64,000 nucleotides of DNA from Phaeosaccion multiseriatum. Taxonomy: Eukaryota > Ochrophyta, other classes. Made by a program: the position numbers and the translations under genes. The stretch spans positions 4,712,001-4,776,000 of the forward strand of contig OZ218952.1 in assembly GCA_965112735.1 (NCBI GenBank), read 5' to 3'. Of the stretch, positions 26,270 through 36,457 are shown in pieces (the first letter of the stretch is position 1; every line of letters starts with the position of its first letter). The notes beneath the pieces are model-generated. The model saw only the letters and a program-made list of their open reading frames with translations. It was not told the origin of the DNA and made no database searches.

Positions 26270-27789
26270 ACATTACACCCAAAACGGAAGTGCCCTGTCT
26301 GACCACACCCATAGCAGCGATCCGCCGGCGCGTGCAGAGCCGGCACCACGGCCCCCACAGTCTGCGGGGTGGCACCCGATGCCGCCATGGAGGTGGTAGC
26401 GGCAGCAGAAGCCGGCAGATCCACGGCGTTGATGTCCATGCTCTCCCTCCTTGGCCTGCCACCCCCACCGCCCCCACCACCACCGCCACGACCGCCACCC
26501 CCGCACGACAACTGGCTGTGGTCCATGAGCACCTGCTCGAACTCCTGGGGGCACTTCCGCTCCAACATAGTCCCCAAGGCCGCCCAGGAGTGCTTGTGTG
26601 CCATCGCCATGTTCACCTCCTGCAGGATGGCGTTGGTGAGCGACTGCTGACTGATGCCCCTGCGCCGATGCATGGCTTGAGCCTCCAGAACCGCCATCCC
26701 CTCCTGATCCACGAGGGCGGCCAGCGCATCGCCGCCGACCTGCGCCAACAAGGCCCTGAGGCCGTTAACCTGATACACCCCCGTCACCAGCTTGAGATTG
26801 GACTCCATGCAGCCCGTCAACTCGGACGTCACCAGGCTCCGTACCACCGCGGCGCTCTGCAGCTCGACCGTGTGAAAGAACCGGAATAGCGCCCTCACGG
26901 CCGCGTGGTAGAAAGGCGGAGTGTCAGGTGCAGACCTCTCCACACTCACCGCTGTATCGAGCTTACTCCGCTCCATCACCGAGAAACCCTCAGTCATGAG
27001 ACGCTGCACCTCCACCCACTGCTCTTCCTTCACCTCCCCGTGCCGCATGTAGCCCCAGGACTCCAGCTGCTGCATCCACTTGGAGACGACCTCCAACGTG
27101 GCCCGGTGCGTCATGCCCCAGGTGAGCGTGGGCATGAGAGAGAGGTTAGCGGGCAAGCTACGAATCGTTTGCACCCCCCCCCCCAGCACAGGGCCACCGG
27201 TCGGCAAGGCTTGGAGATGCAAACTGGCCATCTGCTGCTGCAGCCCCAACATCTGAGCCGCTAGCAACCGCTGCTGCACCCCCAACCCGTCACCGACAGC
27301 GATGCCGCCCGCTGCCTCCGCTACCGTCGGGGCTGCAGCAGTCGCAGCCCTGCCGTCTGCCACAGCGCCCACAGTACCCCCTGCCATCCCCGCTGCCGCC
27401 GAAGCCGTCCCTTCCTCCTCCTCCGCCTCCTCCTCCTCCTCCTCCTCCTCCTCCTCCTCCTCCTCCTCCTCCTCCTCCACCGCTCCAGCCGCGGCATCAG
27501 CTTCGAGGGCAGCAGCATGCAGATCGCCCGCCTGGATAACCCGGTCCACATCCCGCTCAGCCTGAGCGTCCACCTCCGCCTCGTCAGCCGCCGATAGGGC
27601 CGCCGACTGCCGAGAGAGGAACCCAGTGAGACCACCAGAGAGACGCTGGAGAAATCCTGACGTACGAGGCGTAGATGGGGGCGTGACCGTCGCTGTTGCC
27701 TCGCCTGCAGCCCGTGTTTCCTCAGCGGCAGCGCGCTGGGCGCGAGTCAGAACACCACTCGGGACCACACTGGTGGGAGAATCCGCCAT
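26270..27789 (-). pseudogene. Truncated gag of B'
   Basis: It starts at ATG 27789 (MADSPTSVVPSG, in the same context as B gag) and reads without a stop to the CYGCGQTGHFRFGC zinc knuckle near 26280. It then runs into telomere-like repeat. The features match B gag: an Ala/Arg-rich start, a poly-Glu tract, a Gly-rich stretch and the CX2CX4HX4C knuckle. The few residue differences from B gag show a recent common source. The natural gag stop is missing, and the open frame beyond 26268 is repeat sequence, not protein. Confidence 0.8.
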
Positions 27790-28056
27790 GGGTGCCGCTG
27801 TGGCCGACCGAGCGCCCCTCACGTCACCTCCACACTGCTGTGCCGCTTCTGCTGTTCGCTCCCTGCCTGCTGCCTATCCTCTGCCCACCGCTGTGGCCGC
27901 CACTGTCCCCTGTAGGCCGTGTGCTGGTACTGCCTACCGCCTCCGAGTCTGGTCTTAGCTGGCCTGTGTGCCTCCTGCCTTCCCGGTCCTGTCCTGTCCT
28001 GCCTCTCCTTCCTTTGTTTTTCGGATATCCTCACCAGCAATTGTGTCAAAACGGGT

Positions 28057-28106
28057 TGTAAAAGCGACCTAAGCCGCTTAGACAAGTGGTAACCCTTGAT
28101 ATATTA
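28057..28106 (-). repeat. 3' part of the B' 5' LTR
   Basis: Fifty bases matching the end of the B LTR, separated from the rest (35238-35387) by insertion of element D. ATTA at 28103-28106 is the left target duplication. Confidence 0.85.
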
Positions 28107-28302
28107 TGTCGAAACTACCGACAGCTAGCCTCAAAGCCAAGCTAGAGCAGAGCAGAAGCTGAAGCAAGCACCCGGAAGCCAGCCCACACGCAGGCTGCGC
28201 TTCCTTTCTTTATTACTGATTTACCGTCTAGTTGGCCCGTTTTCCGGCCGTTACACTATTGATTGGGTCCCCATAGGGACCCCAACTAGGCCACTTCTAA
28301 CA
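28107..28302 (-). repeat. 3' LTR of D
   Basis: This 196-bp copy matches 35038-35233 by eye at every position. A GGGTCCCCATAGGGACCC palindrome lies at 28265-28282, near the LTR start. Confidence 0.9.
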
Positions 28303-28340
28303 TCCCCCTCACTACACCCCCGCTTCTTCCGCTAGCTCCC

Positions 28341-30811
28341 TCAGAAGCCGAGATGCGAGCGATAGAATTGCGTCTCGTGCGCCAGCCCGCTGCCCCACTT
28401 CTCATGTTGCCGCAGACGGATCGTGCTTTCCCGTTTAGACCTATGCCCTCTTTTGACATTCACTCCTGGATCAAGGGCAGTGTGCGGGAGGGCGTTCTCG
28501 AACGCCTCTATGGCCTTGGCGTGTCCCCGCTCCAGTAACCACTCAGCCCATTCCCAGGTCTGGAAAGTGCCGCCGTCCGACACCGCCCACCGCACGTTAT
28601 ACTCTCGCCGCAGTGGCAGCCCCGTGGCTTTGCGCCAGCGGAACTTCACAATCCTCGCCAGCGTGGGCACTTTCCCTTCACTCACCTCGTCCAGCTCTAA
28701 GCTACGCTGCTCCTGCATTGCGCTGGTAGCCCACTGAGGAGAGCACCAACGGATATGATACCTGGCGAACCCTTCCGGGGGACCGAAGGGCCGCTCGCTC
28801 ACCCCATCGATGAACGGCTTCGTCAAGTCTCTGTGGTACGCCCGTTGCAGCTGCTCCACACCATTGCCGCGCACCCGTTTCATAGACAGATACACTGCGC
28901 TGCGCTGCATGACCTGATAGTGCTGCGCTGCATGACCTGATAGTGCTCTTCACTCACCCGCCCATGCTGAGCACAGTAGGCCCCCAGAGATGGCCAAGGC
29001 AAGACTGTATAAGGACCATCCCACGAGTGCTGCAGAGCCTTGAGTTGCGCTGACGGGGGCCCTTCGAGTTCTTCCCCTTCTTGCTGGGCAGCGGCACCAG
29101 GACGATACAACATCACCTTGGTTCCGGGTCGCAGGGGCGTCGGCCAACGGCGTGAGGCGTTCTTCAGCTGCAATCTCCCGTGGTAGTCGCAGCGCCTCCC
29201 ATTGACCACCGCCGCAGCCGCAGCCAGACGTGCCCGCAGTTCGTGGACCCATGCCGAGGCAGACGAAAACGACCCGTCCTCCACTAGCGCCGGAAGCATC
29301 GCCTGTAGAGGCACCGGGGGGTGCCGACCGAACAAGGCGTAGAATGGCGCCATCCCCGTGCTCTCCTGCGAGCGGCAGTTGTACGCATAGGTGAGCCCGG
29401 CGACGTAATCTGGCCACTGCTGCATCTGTGACTCCACGGTCGTCGCCAACATGTCCTTGATCGTGGCCATGAAGCGCTCCACCTGCCCATTGGCCTGTTG
29501 GTGCATCGGCGTCGTGAACACTTGCGACGCCGATAGAACCCGCATCACATCGCCCATGAGCGCACTGGTGAACTGCGAGCCTTGATCACTCACCAGCACT
29601 CGGGGCACACCCAGGGTGGTGACGACATGCCGCACGAAGGCCCGAGCAATACCTTCCGCCGTATAGTCCTGTGCCCTCAAAGGCACCACCACTGTCCACT
29701 TCGTGAACCAATCCTGAAACACCAAGAGGTACTCCTCACCGCCCATGCCCATAGGAAAGGGGCCAGCCACATCAGCGCCCATGACCGCCCAAGGTCCATC
29801 CACCTTGGAAATGGACGACAGCGGCACAGGCTTTGGCTGCCGGCGAGGAGTCTTGCGTGTCTGGCACGCCAGACAGGAGCGGGCCCAATACAGCGCATGT
29901 GCATTCATCTTCTCCCACCATACGCGCTCTTGCAGCGCGTCTAGCATACGTCCCGGGCCTTGGTGCCCACCTGCGATGGCATCGGTGTGGGCGGCATGCA
30001 GCAAGGCTGGCCGCATCTCCTTGGGCACACATACTTGTAGCCGAGTGTGCCGCACCCGCCACCGAAAGCCCCCAGGAGCCCACTTACGCATCAAGAGCCC
30101 GTCCTCATCCACAAAGAACTCACCCCCACCTGCATCCACCACGCCGCCGGTGGGCCCAACCTGAACACGGCGACGGAGTGCTTCCAGCTCCGCATCAGCC
30201 CGCTGCGCACGCACCCACCACGCGGCCTCGACATGCAGACTGCCACCCAAAGCTCCAGCCGCTCGTCTGTGCGCCGCGGCAGCAGGCACCGTGCCTGGTA
30301 GAGACCACCCAAACTGTCGCTCTGCCTCTCGTCGGTGCCCATCAAGCTCGCGCTGCAAGGTGGACTCCTGCTCCACCGGCTCCTTGGAAACTGAATCCAC
30401 TGCATCCTCAGCTTCATTATCCACTGCACCCGCAGCTTCATTACCTGCATCCCCCGCTTCTTCCGTGACCAGTAGATCTGCCGTACCAGGCTCCGACGGC
30501 GACTCCGCAGCAGGCGGCTCCCCAGGGGGGGTGATGCGGCCCTCCTCCGTAACAAGCTCCTCACCCTCGGTGGCACCAGCAACGGCAGCTGGACACACCT
30601 CCGAGGGCAGACGAGACGCATCCTCCTCAAGCTCGGCCTCCCATGAAGCCCACGCATGAGCGGCCGCGGCACCCGTTTGCTGAGCCTCCGCTGGTGTGCA
30701 CATCGAGAAGTAGTCACGCGACACCTGACGGACTTGCTTCCATGGCAACTCGATCATGGTATCTACTGGCATCCCGTGGAGCGGTAGCGGCCAAGCAATG
30801 CCGAGCGTCAC
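28341..30811 (-). pseudogene. D integrase and chromodomain-like C-terminal end
   Basis: The frame 30811-28880 has an H-H-C-C zinc-binding part (LLHAAHTDAIAGGHQ to SCLACQ, about 30010-29850). The DD35E core follows: GADVAGPF, VSDQGSQF and NGQVERF. Near 28900-28947 a 23-bp tandem duplication shifts the frame. The remaining C-terminal end (28910-28341) continues with RREYNVRWAVSDGGTFQTWE, similar to a chromodomain fold. In the element this enzyme would insert the cDNA. With the frameshift and the missing reverse transcriptase it is not functional alone. Confidence 0.8.
28902..28947. repeat. 23-bp tandem duplication in D pol
   Basis: Two head-to-tail copies of a 23-bp segment beginning GCGCTGCATGACC. 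The size is not a multiple of three, so it breaks the integrase C-terminal frame. Confidence 0.85.
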
Positions 30812-32648
30812 TGACCTTCACTGGCGAGCGCACCGTAACCTCGATCGTGTGACCCCGCCCTGCTGGGACTGCCGTACGACCCGTGGCAGCCACCGCTTCG
30901 GCAATCTCAGCTCTCCGCACTGCTGTCTGCAAGGCGGCCACCCCCCCTGGAGCGTCCTCCATCCGCACACGGTAGAGAGCCAAGGCAGCGCGTTGCACAC
31001 ACCCCTCACACATAGCACACTCACTGTCAACAGCCGACGCACAGGCACAAGCTCCCGGACTGGGGGGCTCCTTGAGCAGAGCGACTCCCGCGCCAGGCTC
31101 CAAGGCTACTGCATGACAAGCACGCACAAACGGATCAAGGGCAAGCGTGTGCAGCCCCGCCTCCTCCGTCAACACAGCCGTGAAAGCAGCCTCCTGCTGA
31201 TGCTGCTGTGCTGCTGCTGTCGCACGAGCACGCTGCCTCCGCTGCTTCCTCCGTACCCGCCGTCGAAGAGCTACTGCGCGCCTCGCTGCATCCTGCTGCT
31301 CCTGTGCCGCCTGCTCGTCTCCCTTGCGCAGCGCTGCCTTCGCCTGCTGGGCACGCCGTCTCAACCACTTTGCTGCCACCCTCTGCTCAGTCCTGCTCCG
31401 CCCCTCCGCCGGAGGCACCGCTGGAGACGTCAGCGGCAGGGTCCGAAGGCTCTGCTCCTGCTGCTGAAGCTGAACCTCCTCCTGCTGCTGAAGCTGAACC
31501 TGCCACGCCCACTGTTCATGTTCCCCCGAGGGAGTGAATGGCGGAAGAGATGCTGCCCCGAGCGGCAAGGCCCGCACGAGGCCCATGGCCTTGGCCTGGC
31601 GAGGCGTCACCAGGGAGCACAGCTGCTGAGGCTGAAGCTCATCGCTTGACGGTGGGCTGGCTTTTGCAACCTGGACGGCAGCCTCGACAGCATGACCCTG
31701 CTGCTGCTCCAATTGCTCCTGCTGCCCCCCCGCCACCTGCGGCTGCTGCTCGGCAACCTGGACGACTGCCTCGACAGCAGGACCCTGCTGCGGCTCCAGT
31801 TGCACCTGCGGTCCCGCCGGCTGCTGCTGCTGTTGCCGCTCCTTCGCCGCACGCAGTGCGCGCTGTTCCGGGAAGGCACACGCACGCACCCGCTCCAAAC
31901 CCCTTGCATCCATCCAGACAGACTCGTGTTGCGCAACGGTTGCCGCCTCGCACTCAACCGCCCCCACTGCCGACGGTGGCACCTGCTGCTCCGGACACTC
32001 ACCCGCAACGACTGCATCCTCCTGGCGCAGAGGCAGCGGCAGCGCGACGTCAGGTCCGCTCGACGGCTCGACGGCAGAGCCGGGCTGCGGTGCTTCGACT
32101 AAGCACACGGAGCGTACCACTGGACACGGCTGCTGCTGCTGCTGCTGCTGCTGCTCCGGCGGCGGCAGCTGCTCGACTGCGGAAGCCGCTGGCGCAGCCT
32201 CCTGGTGCACGCCCTCCACGACTACCTCTAGCTCCTCCCCGACTACCTCTACTGCACGGCGCTGCTGCTGCGCCTGCTGCTGCGCCTGCTGCTGCGCCTG
32301 CTGCTGCACCGCCGTCACCTCCGTGGACGCCCTACCCACTACTGCATGCTCGGGACACCGATGCTGCGGCAGCTCTGCATGCTGCTGCTGCTGCTGCTGC
32401 TGCTGTTGCTGCTTGCGTCGCAGCTCAGCAAGTCTGTCGCCACACCACATGTCACTCCGATAAACTCTGATGGCAGGTGACTCCTGCTCTACACGACTAG
32501 CCTGACCGCTCCTACGCTGAGCGTCGGCATGGGGCAAAGGTGGGTCTGACAAACAAGATAGGTGCGAAGTACATTCATTATCTTCTACACTGCTCTAGCC
32601 CGCCCTCCCCCCCGGTTCCCCCACGCCGACGCTATCCTCACGCGCTGC
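30780..32648 (-). pseudogene. D pol N-terminal segment, ending at the internal deletion
   Basis: A 612-codon open frame rich in Gln, Ala and Glu lies in the same frame as gag. It resembles the low-complexity and Cys-containing N-terminal pol part of B up to the segment just before the protease (GHTIEVTVRSPVKVSDA versus GHTVSVVLQSALQL in B). It then runs into the deletion and out of frame. No DTG/DSG protease motif is present. A TAG also lies between gag and this segment. Confidence 0.65.
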
Positions 32649-32693
32649 GGTCGTGGTCCCCAGGGCTGCTGGCCAAGCAGCCCCGGGGCACCG

Positions 32694-32995
32694 TCAGCCT
32701 TCGAACTTGAACCCGTCCTGCGCCGCCAGAGTGCCCGCCACCATTGCTGCTACGGCTTCAGACATGTCGGACTCCTGGTGCAGCGCTCTGACCGCCTGCC
32801 GCCGCTGCACGCGACTCACAATGCCGAGCAGCTCCTCACGCGTAGCGGGAATGGCGTTGCATTCTATCCATCCATGGCCGGCGCGGCGACAAGTCATGCA
32901 GTTAAATGGGGCATTGCCGTTGCCACGCTGCTTGACCGAGCCGTGGAACAGCAAGGGCCGCTGCTGGGTGGGCGTGAGCCGCGGCTGCTGCGCCG

Positions 32996-33026
<31 letters not shown>

Positions 33027-34895
33027 CACTGCATTCACCCCCACCTCCTGTGACGGCTGATGGTCCAGATGCTGCTCCACCGAATTCACGGCCACTTCCA
33101 GATGCTGCTCCACCGCATTCACGGCCACTCCCCCGCGCGGAGTGCGCAGACCACCACCACCACCACCACGGGCCCGCGGAGCCCCACCAGTAGAAGAGAG
33201 CGTAAGTGGGCTACCAGCCTGGAGCACCCGAGTCGCGGAAGGAAATGCCTTCTGGAAGGCGGCGTAAAAGTCACTCCACGAGGGAGTCGCCGACTCCCAG
33301 CGCAGCCAGAAGTTGGTCATGCCGTCAGTTAATGGCAACGAGCCGTGACGAAGCCGAATCTCGACCTCTGGCCGCAGCACCGCCAGCAGGCCCGTAACCA
33401 AGGCTTGCTCATCCGTGGCCTGCCCCGTCACCTGCGCCAGACACAGAGAGAGTTCCGCCAGCTTGGTGAGCAGCCTGGCGAGCGCCTGGTTCACCTCGGC
33501 AGGAACGGTGGACGCTTCCAGAGGCTTGGCCTCCCGCACCAACGTCTGGACAAGCTGCTGGAGGCCGTCTCGTGCAACAGGAACGCCGAAGAGACGCAAC
33601 AGACACCTCGCGAGCAATTGGAACTGTGCACTCTCCGTCTCCCACTCCAATGTGACGTGCTGGTCGCCCTCCATCCACGACGCACCCTTCTGAGCCTCCG
33701 CCAGGACAGTGGCCCGATCCACTGCACCCAAGTCGGCCAGCACTCGCTGCTCCATCACCCGCCCTTGGCCCGGAAGCACGGACCCAGTAGAGGTCAAGAT
33801 CTCCTGTCCTTGCAGAATGCTCACCCAGGTGTACATGCGTGCGAGCACCACAGCACGAGGATGAGGCTGTCCAGCCGCATCGAATAGAGAGGGGAGTTTC
33901 TGCTCCTGGAGCACACGGATAGCACCCACGGGCAGCGTGATCGTCTGCACCGTATGACGGGCGGGCGCCTGCAGCACATCCAGGGCCTGCTGCCGTGCCC
34001 GCTCCCGCTCCCGTTCCATGTCCCGCTGTAGCATATCCTTAACCTGCTGCTGCAGCACCTCTACCCCCCCCGGTGCGGCATCCTTAACCTGCTGGAGCTG
34101 CGCCGCTAACAGCTCCCGCTGCAACGTCTCCACCTCCAACTGGGCAGCACCCTCAGGCGGCCGCTTCGGCTGCGGCTGCGCCGCCATCTGTCGCTGCAGC
34201 TCCACCGCAAACTCCCGCTGCTGCTCCGCCCCCCGCGAGAGCCGCAGCACCTCCAGTTCCCGCTGGAGGGCCGCCGTCTCCGCCTTGCTCTCCCGCAGTT
34301 GGGCCGCCATGAGCTGCGCAGCTTGGTGCTGCGTCAGCATCTCAAGCCCCTCCTGGAGAACCCGCGTGTCCTCCTGCTCCGGTGTCTTCTCTCCCGCCGC
34401 TGGCTGATCCACCACCCGAGCCCCGCCAGACGCACCAACAAGAGGGACCAAGGGCGTTCCAACCACATCCCACACCGTGCTCTCCTCCTGGCCCACCGAC
34501 TCTGCATCCCCCGAGTCCTCCTGGCCCACCGACTCTGCATCCCCCGAGTGGAAGGAAACCTCCGACTCCGCCACCGGCAGCGGCCTCACCCCAGCAGCAG
34601 GAGGGGAAGCGGCAGCAGCCGTAATCGCAGACCCCTCAAAAAAAGAGGGCGACTCCAGGGACTCCTCCCCCCTACGCAACGCCGCCCGCACACGGTCCAC
34701 AGCCCCAGGGCTGGCAGTGACCTCCACAGGAGGAGCAGCAGCTTCCGATACCACAGACCCCACGTCCGCAGCACCACCATCAGCTCCACCGCCCTCAGCG
34801 TCACTCGTAGCGCCCTCCGCCGATGAAAGACTCAGGAAGTCCATCCCCTCCTCAGCCCTGGCCACCCTAGCAGCGTGGAAACGCATGAAGTCCAT
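32694..34895 (-). CDS. D gag
   Basis: ATG at 34895 follows a short open lead. The protein of about 733 residues has an acidic Ala-rich N-terminal part and a long Gln/Glu/Leu coiled-coil segment (roughly residues 190-330). A capsid-like region follows. Near the C-terminus are a Gln run and a standard CX2CX4HX4C zinc knuckle (CMTCRRAGHGWIEC). It ends with TGA followed by CGGTGCCCC, the same context as the gag stop of B. Gag would form the particle core and bind element RNA. It appears intact even though pol is deleted, so it could still supply particles. Confidence 0.75.
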
Positions 34896-35037
34896 CCCCG
34901 CCTCAGCCAGTGCCACCCTAGCAAGCCCAAAGCTGTCTACGGCCTAAAGCTGGGCAGCTGGAAGCAAAGCTCAAGCCAACACAATAAATCAGCCTCAAAG
35001 CTGGATCTCAGACCTGTGTCTTTCGGGTCTTCCGGGT

Positions 35038-35233
35038 TGTCGAAACTACCGACAGCTAGCCTCAAAGCCAAGCTAGAGCAGAGCAGAAGCTGAAGCAAGC
35101 ACCCGGAAGCCAGCCCACACGCAGGCTGCGCTTCCTTTCTTTATTACTGATTTACCGTCTAGTTGGCCCGTTTTCCGGCCGTTACACTATTGATTGGGTC
35201 CCCATAGGGACCCCAACTAGGCCACTTCTAACA
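35038..35233 (-). repeat. 5' LTR of D
   Basis: Pairs with 28107-28302. ATTA at 35234-35237 is the right-hand target duplication. Confidence 0.9.
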
Positions 35234-35387
35234 ATTATACGGGATGGAACCCGTTTGCAAGCCCTGCTGCTAGGCTCTCCTTATACCAAGATCACCGTTC
35301 TGACGTCCTCCTCCACTCAGAATCTACGTAATATAGGACACACCGACCATTGACTTATGGTCCTTCTCACTCTGAGGCCTTCCAACA
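35234..35387 (-). repeat. 5' part of the B' 5' LTR
   Basis: About 150 bases of the B LTR (reverse complement), ending TTCCAACA at 35387. It directly abuts element A sequence. Confidence 0.85.
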
Positions 35388-35423
35388 GAAGCTGAGAGGC
35401 AGGCTGCGCGGGCAGGCTCTGAT

Positions 35424-36100
35424 GTGCCTCAAGAACTGCGTCACTCGACTGCCACTACTGCTGAAGCAGCGACAGTGAAAGTCAGTTCTCTCCTGCAGTC
35501 TTGTACTACTGAAGAAGCTCTGCCAGCCCAGCTTGATTCGACAAGCGTCAATTTCGATATAGACAACTGGGACTCTTTCATGGATGAGGTATATCAACCA
35601 CTGTACACTAGCACTGAGGTCTTTCACATAGCCTCGGCCACATTCGACTCTCAAAGTCGGGTTGGAACTCAAACTAATGAACCCTTTTCCAGCTACGATG
35701 ATCCTCTACCCGAGGTGTCCGACTCTCCATGTCTTGAAGAAAATCTCATCAAGCAAAGTCTCATTCCCATCGTAGCGAAAGCTGCACTAAACGGCTTCAC
35801 TGACTCAGACGCGCTCTATGAGGTTCTCACCTCCCATCCTCAAGTGTGGCGAAGCAAAGTGCTCATGCACGATCCACCGGCCAAGGTAGATCCCATGGTC
35901 ATTCGACTCAAGGAGGGAGCGGAACCCATCTGTCAACTTCCCATCTATCAATCGGGAGCTCGGAGAGACTTCCTCAAAGACTTCACCGATCAACTGACAC
36001 AGTTCGGGTACCACTACGCGAACCCTCAAGCTGTGTGGGCCAGCCGTGCCTTCTGCATAGCCAAGCCGGGCAAACCAGGCCAATTTCGGCAAGTGGCCGA
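35424..36100 (+). pseudogene. A pol: start of the reverse transcriptase region
   Basis: The frame runs through a linker and reaches the N-terminal reverse transcriptase part (ICQLPIYQSGARRDFLKDF, then SRAFCIAKPGKPGQFRQVAD). It is cut at 36100 by element C. The sequence continues in frame at 42022. The first half of this polyprotein (gag, protease) is not present in the window. Confidence 0.75.
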
Positions 36101-36348
36101 TGTGGTAGATTGTCCTGCCTAAGGGTTTCCGGTCATACATTCTGGGGTATAATAAGAATGTCGGTTTCCTAGGCACGCCCCGAGGGGGATCAACGGCTCT
36201 GGCGTTTCACCCTCCTCTTTGTGGGCACAAGCTTTGCATCAGCGAGTAGTAGAGATACATTATCAATACGGACACTGACGCTCCACCATAAGCGCAGCAT
36301 ATACTTGGTCCAAACCCCTGAACGTCTTTACTATCTCAGCTTAGCACA
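36101..36348 (+). repeat. 5' LTR of C
   Basis: 248 bp, TGTGGTAGATTG...TTAGCACA. It contains GGGGTATAATAAG near 36146, a possible TATA-like promoter element. Confidence 0.9.
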
Positions 36349-36457
36349 GAACTAGTTCTCGCTTTATTAAAGCTTTGGAAAGGAAAGAAAAACGACGGCA
36401 CATTTCTTCGAGGGGATCAGCGTTAGCTCACTACTTCGGAGACCAGCCAACAGCATC
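36349..36457 (+). other. Leader of C between 5' LTR and ATG
   Basis: 109 bases starting GAACTAGTTCTCGC. A primer-binding site beginning TGG is not found right after the LTR, so the primer used by C is unclear. Confidence 0.4.

Larger units (their letters stand above)
28107..35233 (-). mobile_element. D: Ty3/gypsy-type element with a large pol deletion
   Basis: Identical-looking 196-bp LTRs (28107-28302 and 35038-35233; TGTTAG...TCGACA on the minus strand) are flanked by ATTA on both sides. Read on the minus strand: 5' LTR, gag (34895-32694), an N-terminal pol part (to about 30830), integrase (30811-28880), a chromodomain-like end (28910-28341), a purine tract GTGAGGGGGA and the 3' LTR. Protease, reverse transcriptase, RNase H and exonuclease are absent. 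The break lies at about 30810-30830, between segments that in B sit about 5.3 kb apart (without T1). It inserted into the LTR of B'. Confidence 0.9.
26268..35387 (-). mobile_element. B': 5' part of a second B element, cut by the telomere
   Basis: Read on the minus strand it has a 5' LTR (35387 to 35234, then 28106 to 28057, interrupted by element D), an untranslated leader and gag. The gag is truncated inside its zinc knuckle, where telomeric sequence begins at 26268. The leader and gag are nearly identical to 45063-46860. Its insertion point in element A is at 35387/35388. The partner LTR and the pol region are absent, lost beyond the chromosome end. Confidence 0.85.

Noticed and set aside
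15354-27822. Giant minus-strand open frames of more than 3500 codons (Leu-Thr, Asn-Pro and Pro-Gly-Gln-Ala-Arg repeats)
   Set aside because: They are translations of (TTAGGG)n, the N gap and (CCTGG)n, which happen to lack stops. Only the first part of one frame, B' gag to about 26270, is real coding sequence.
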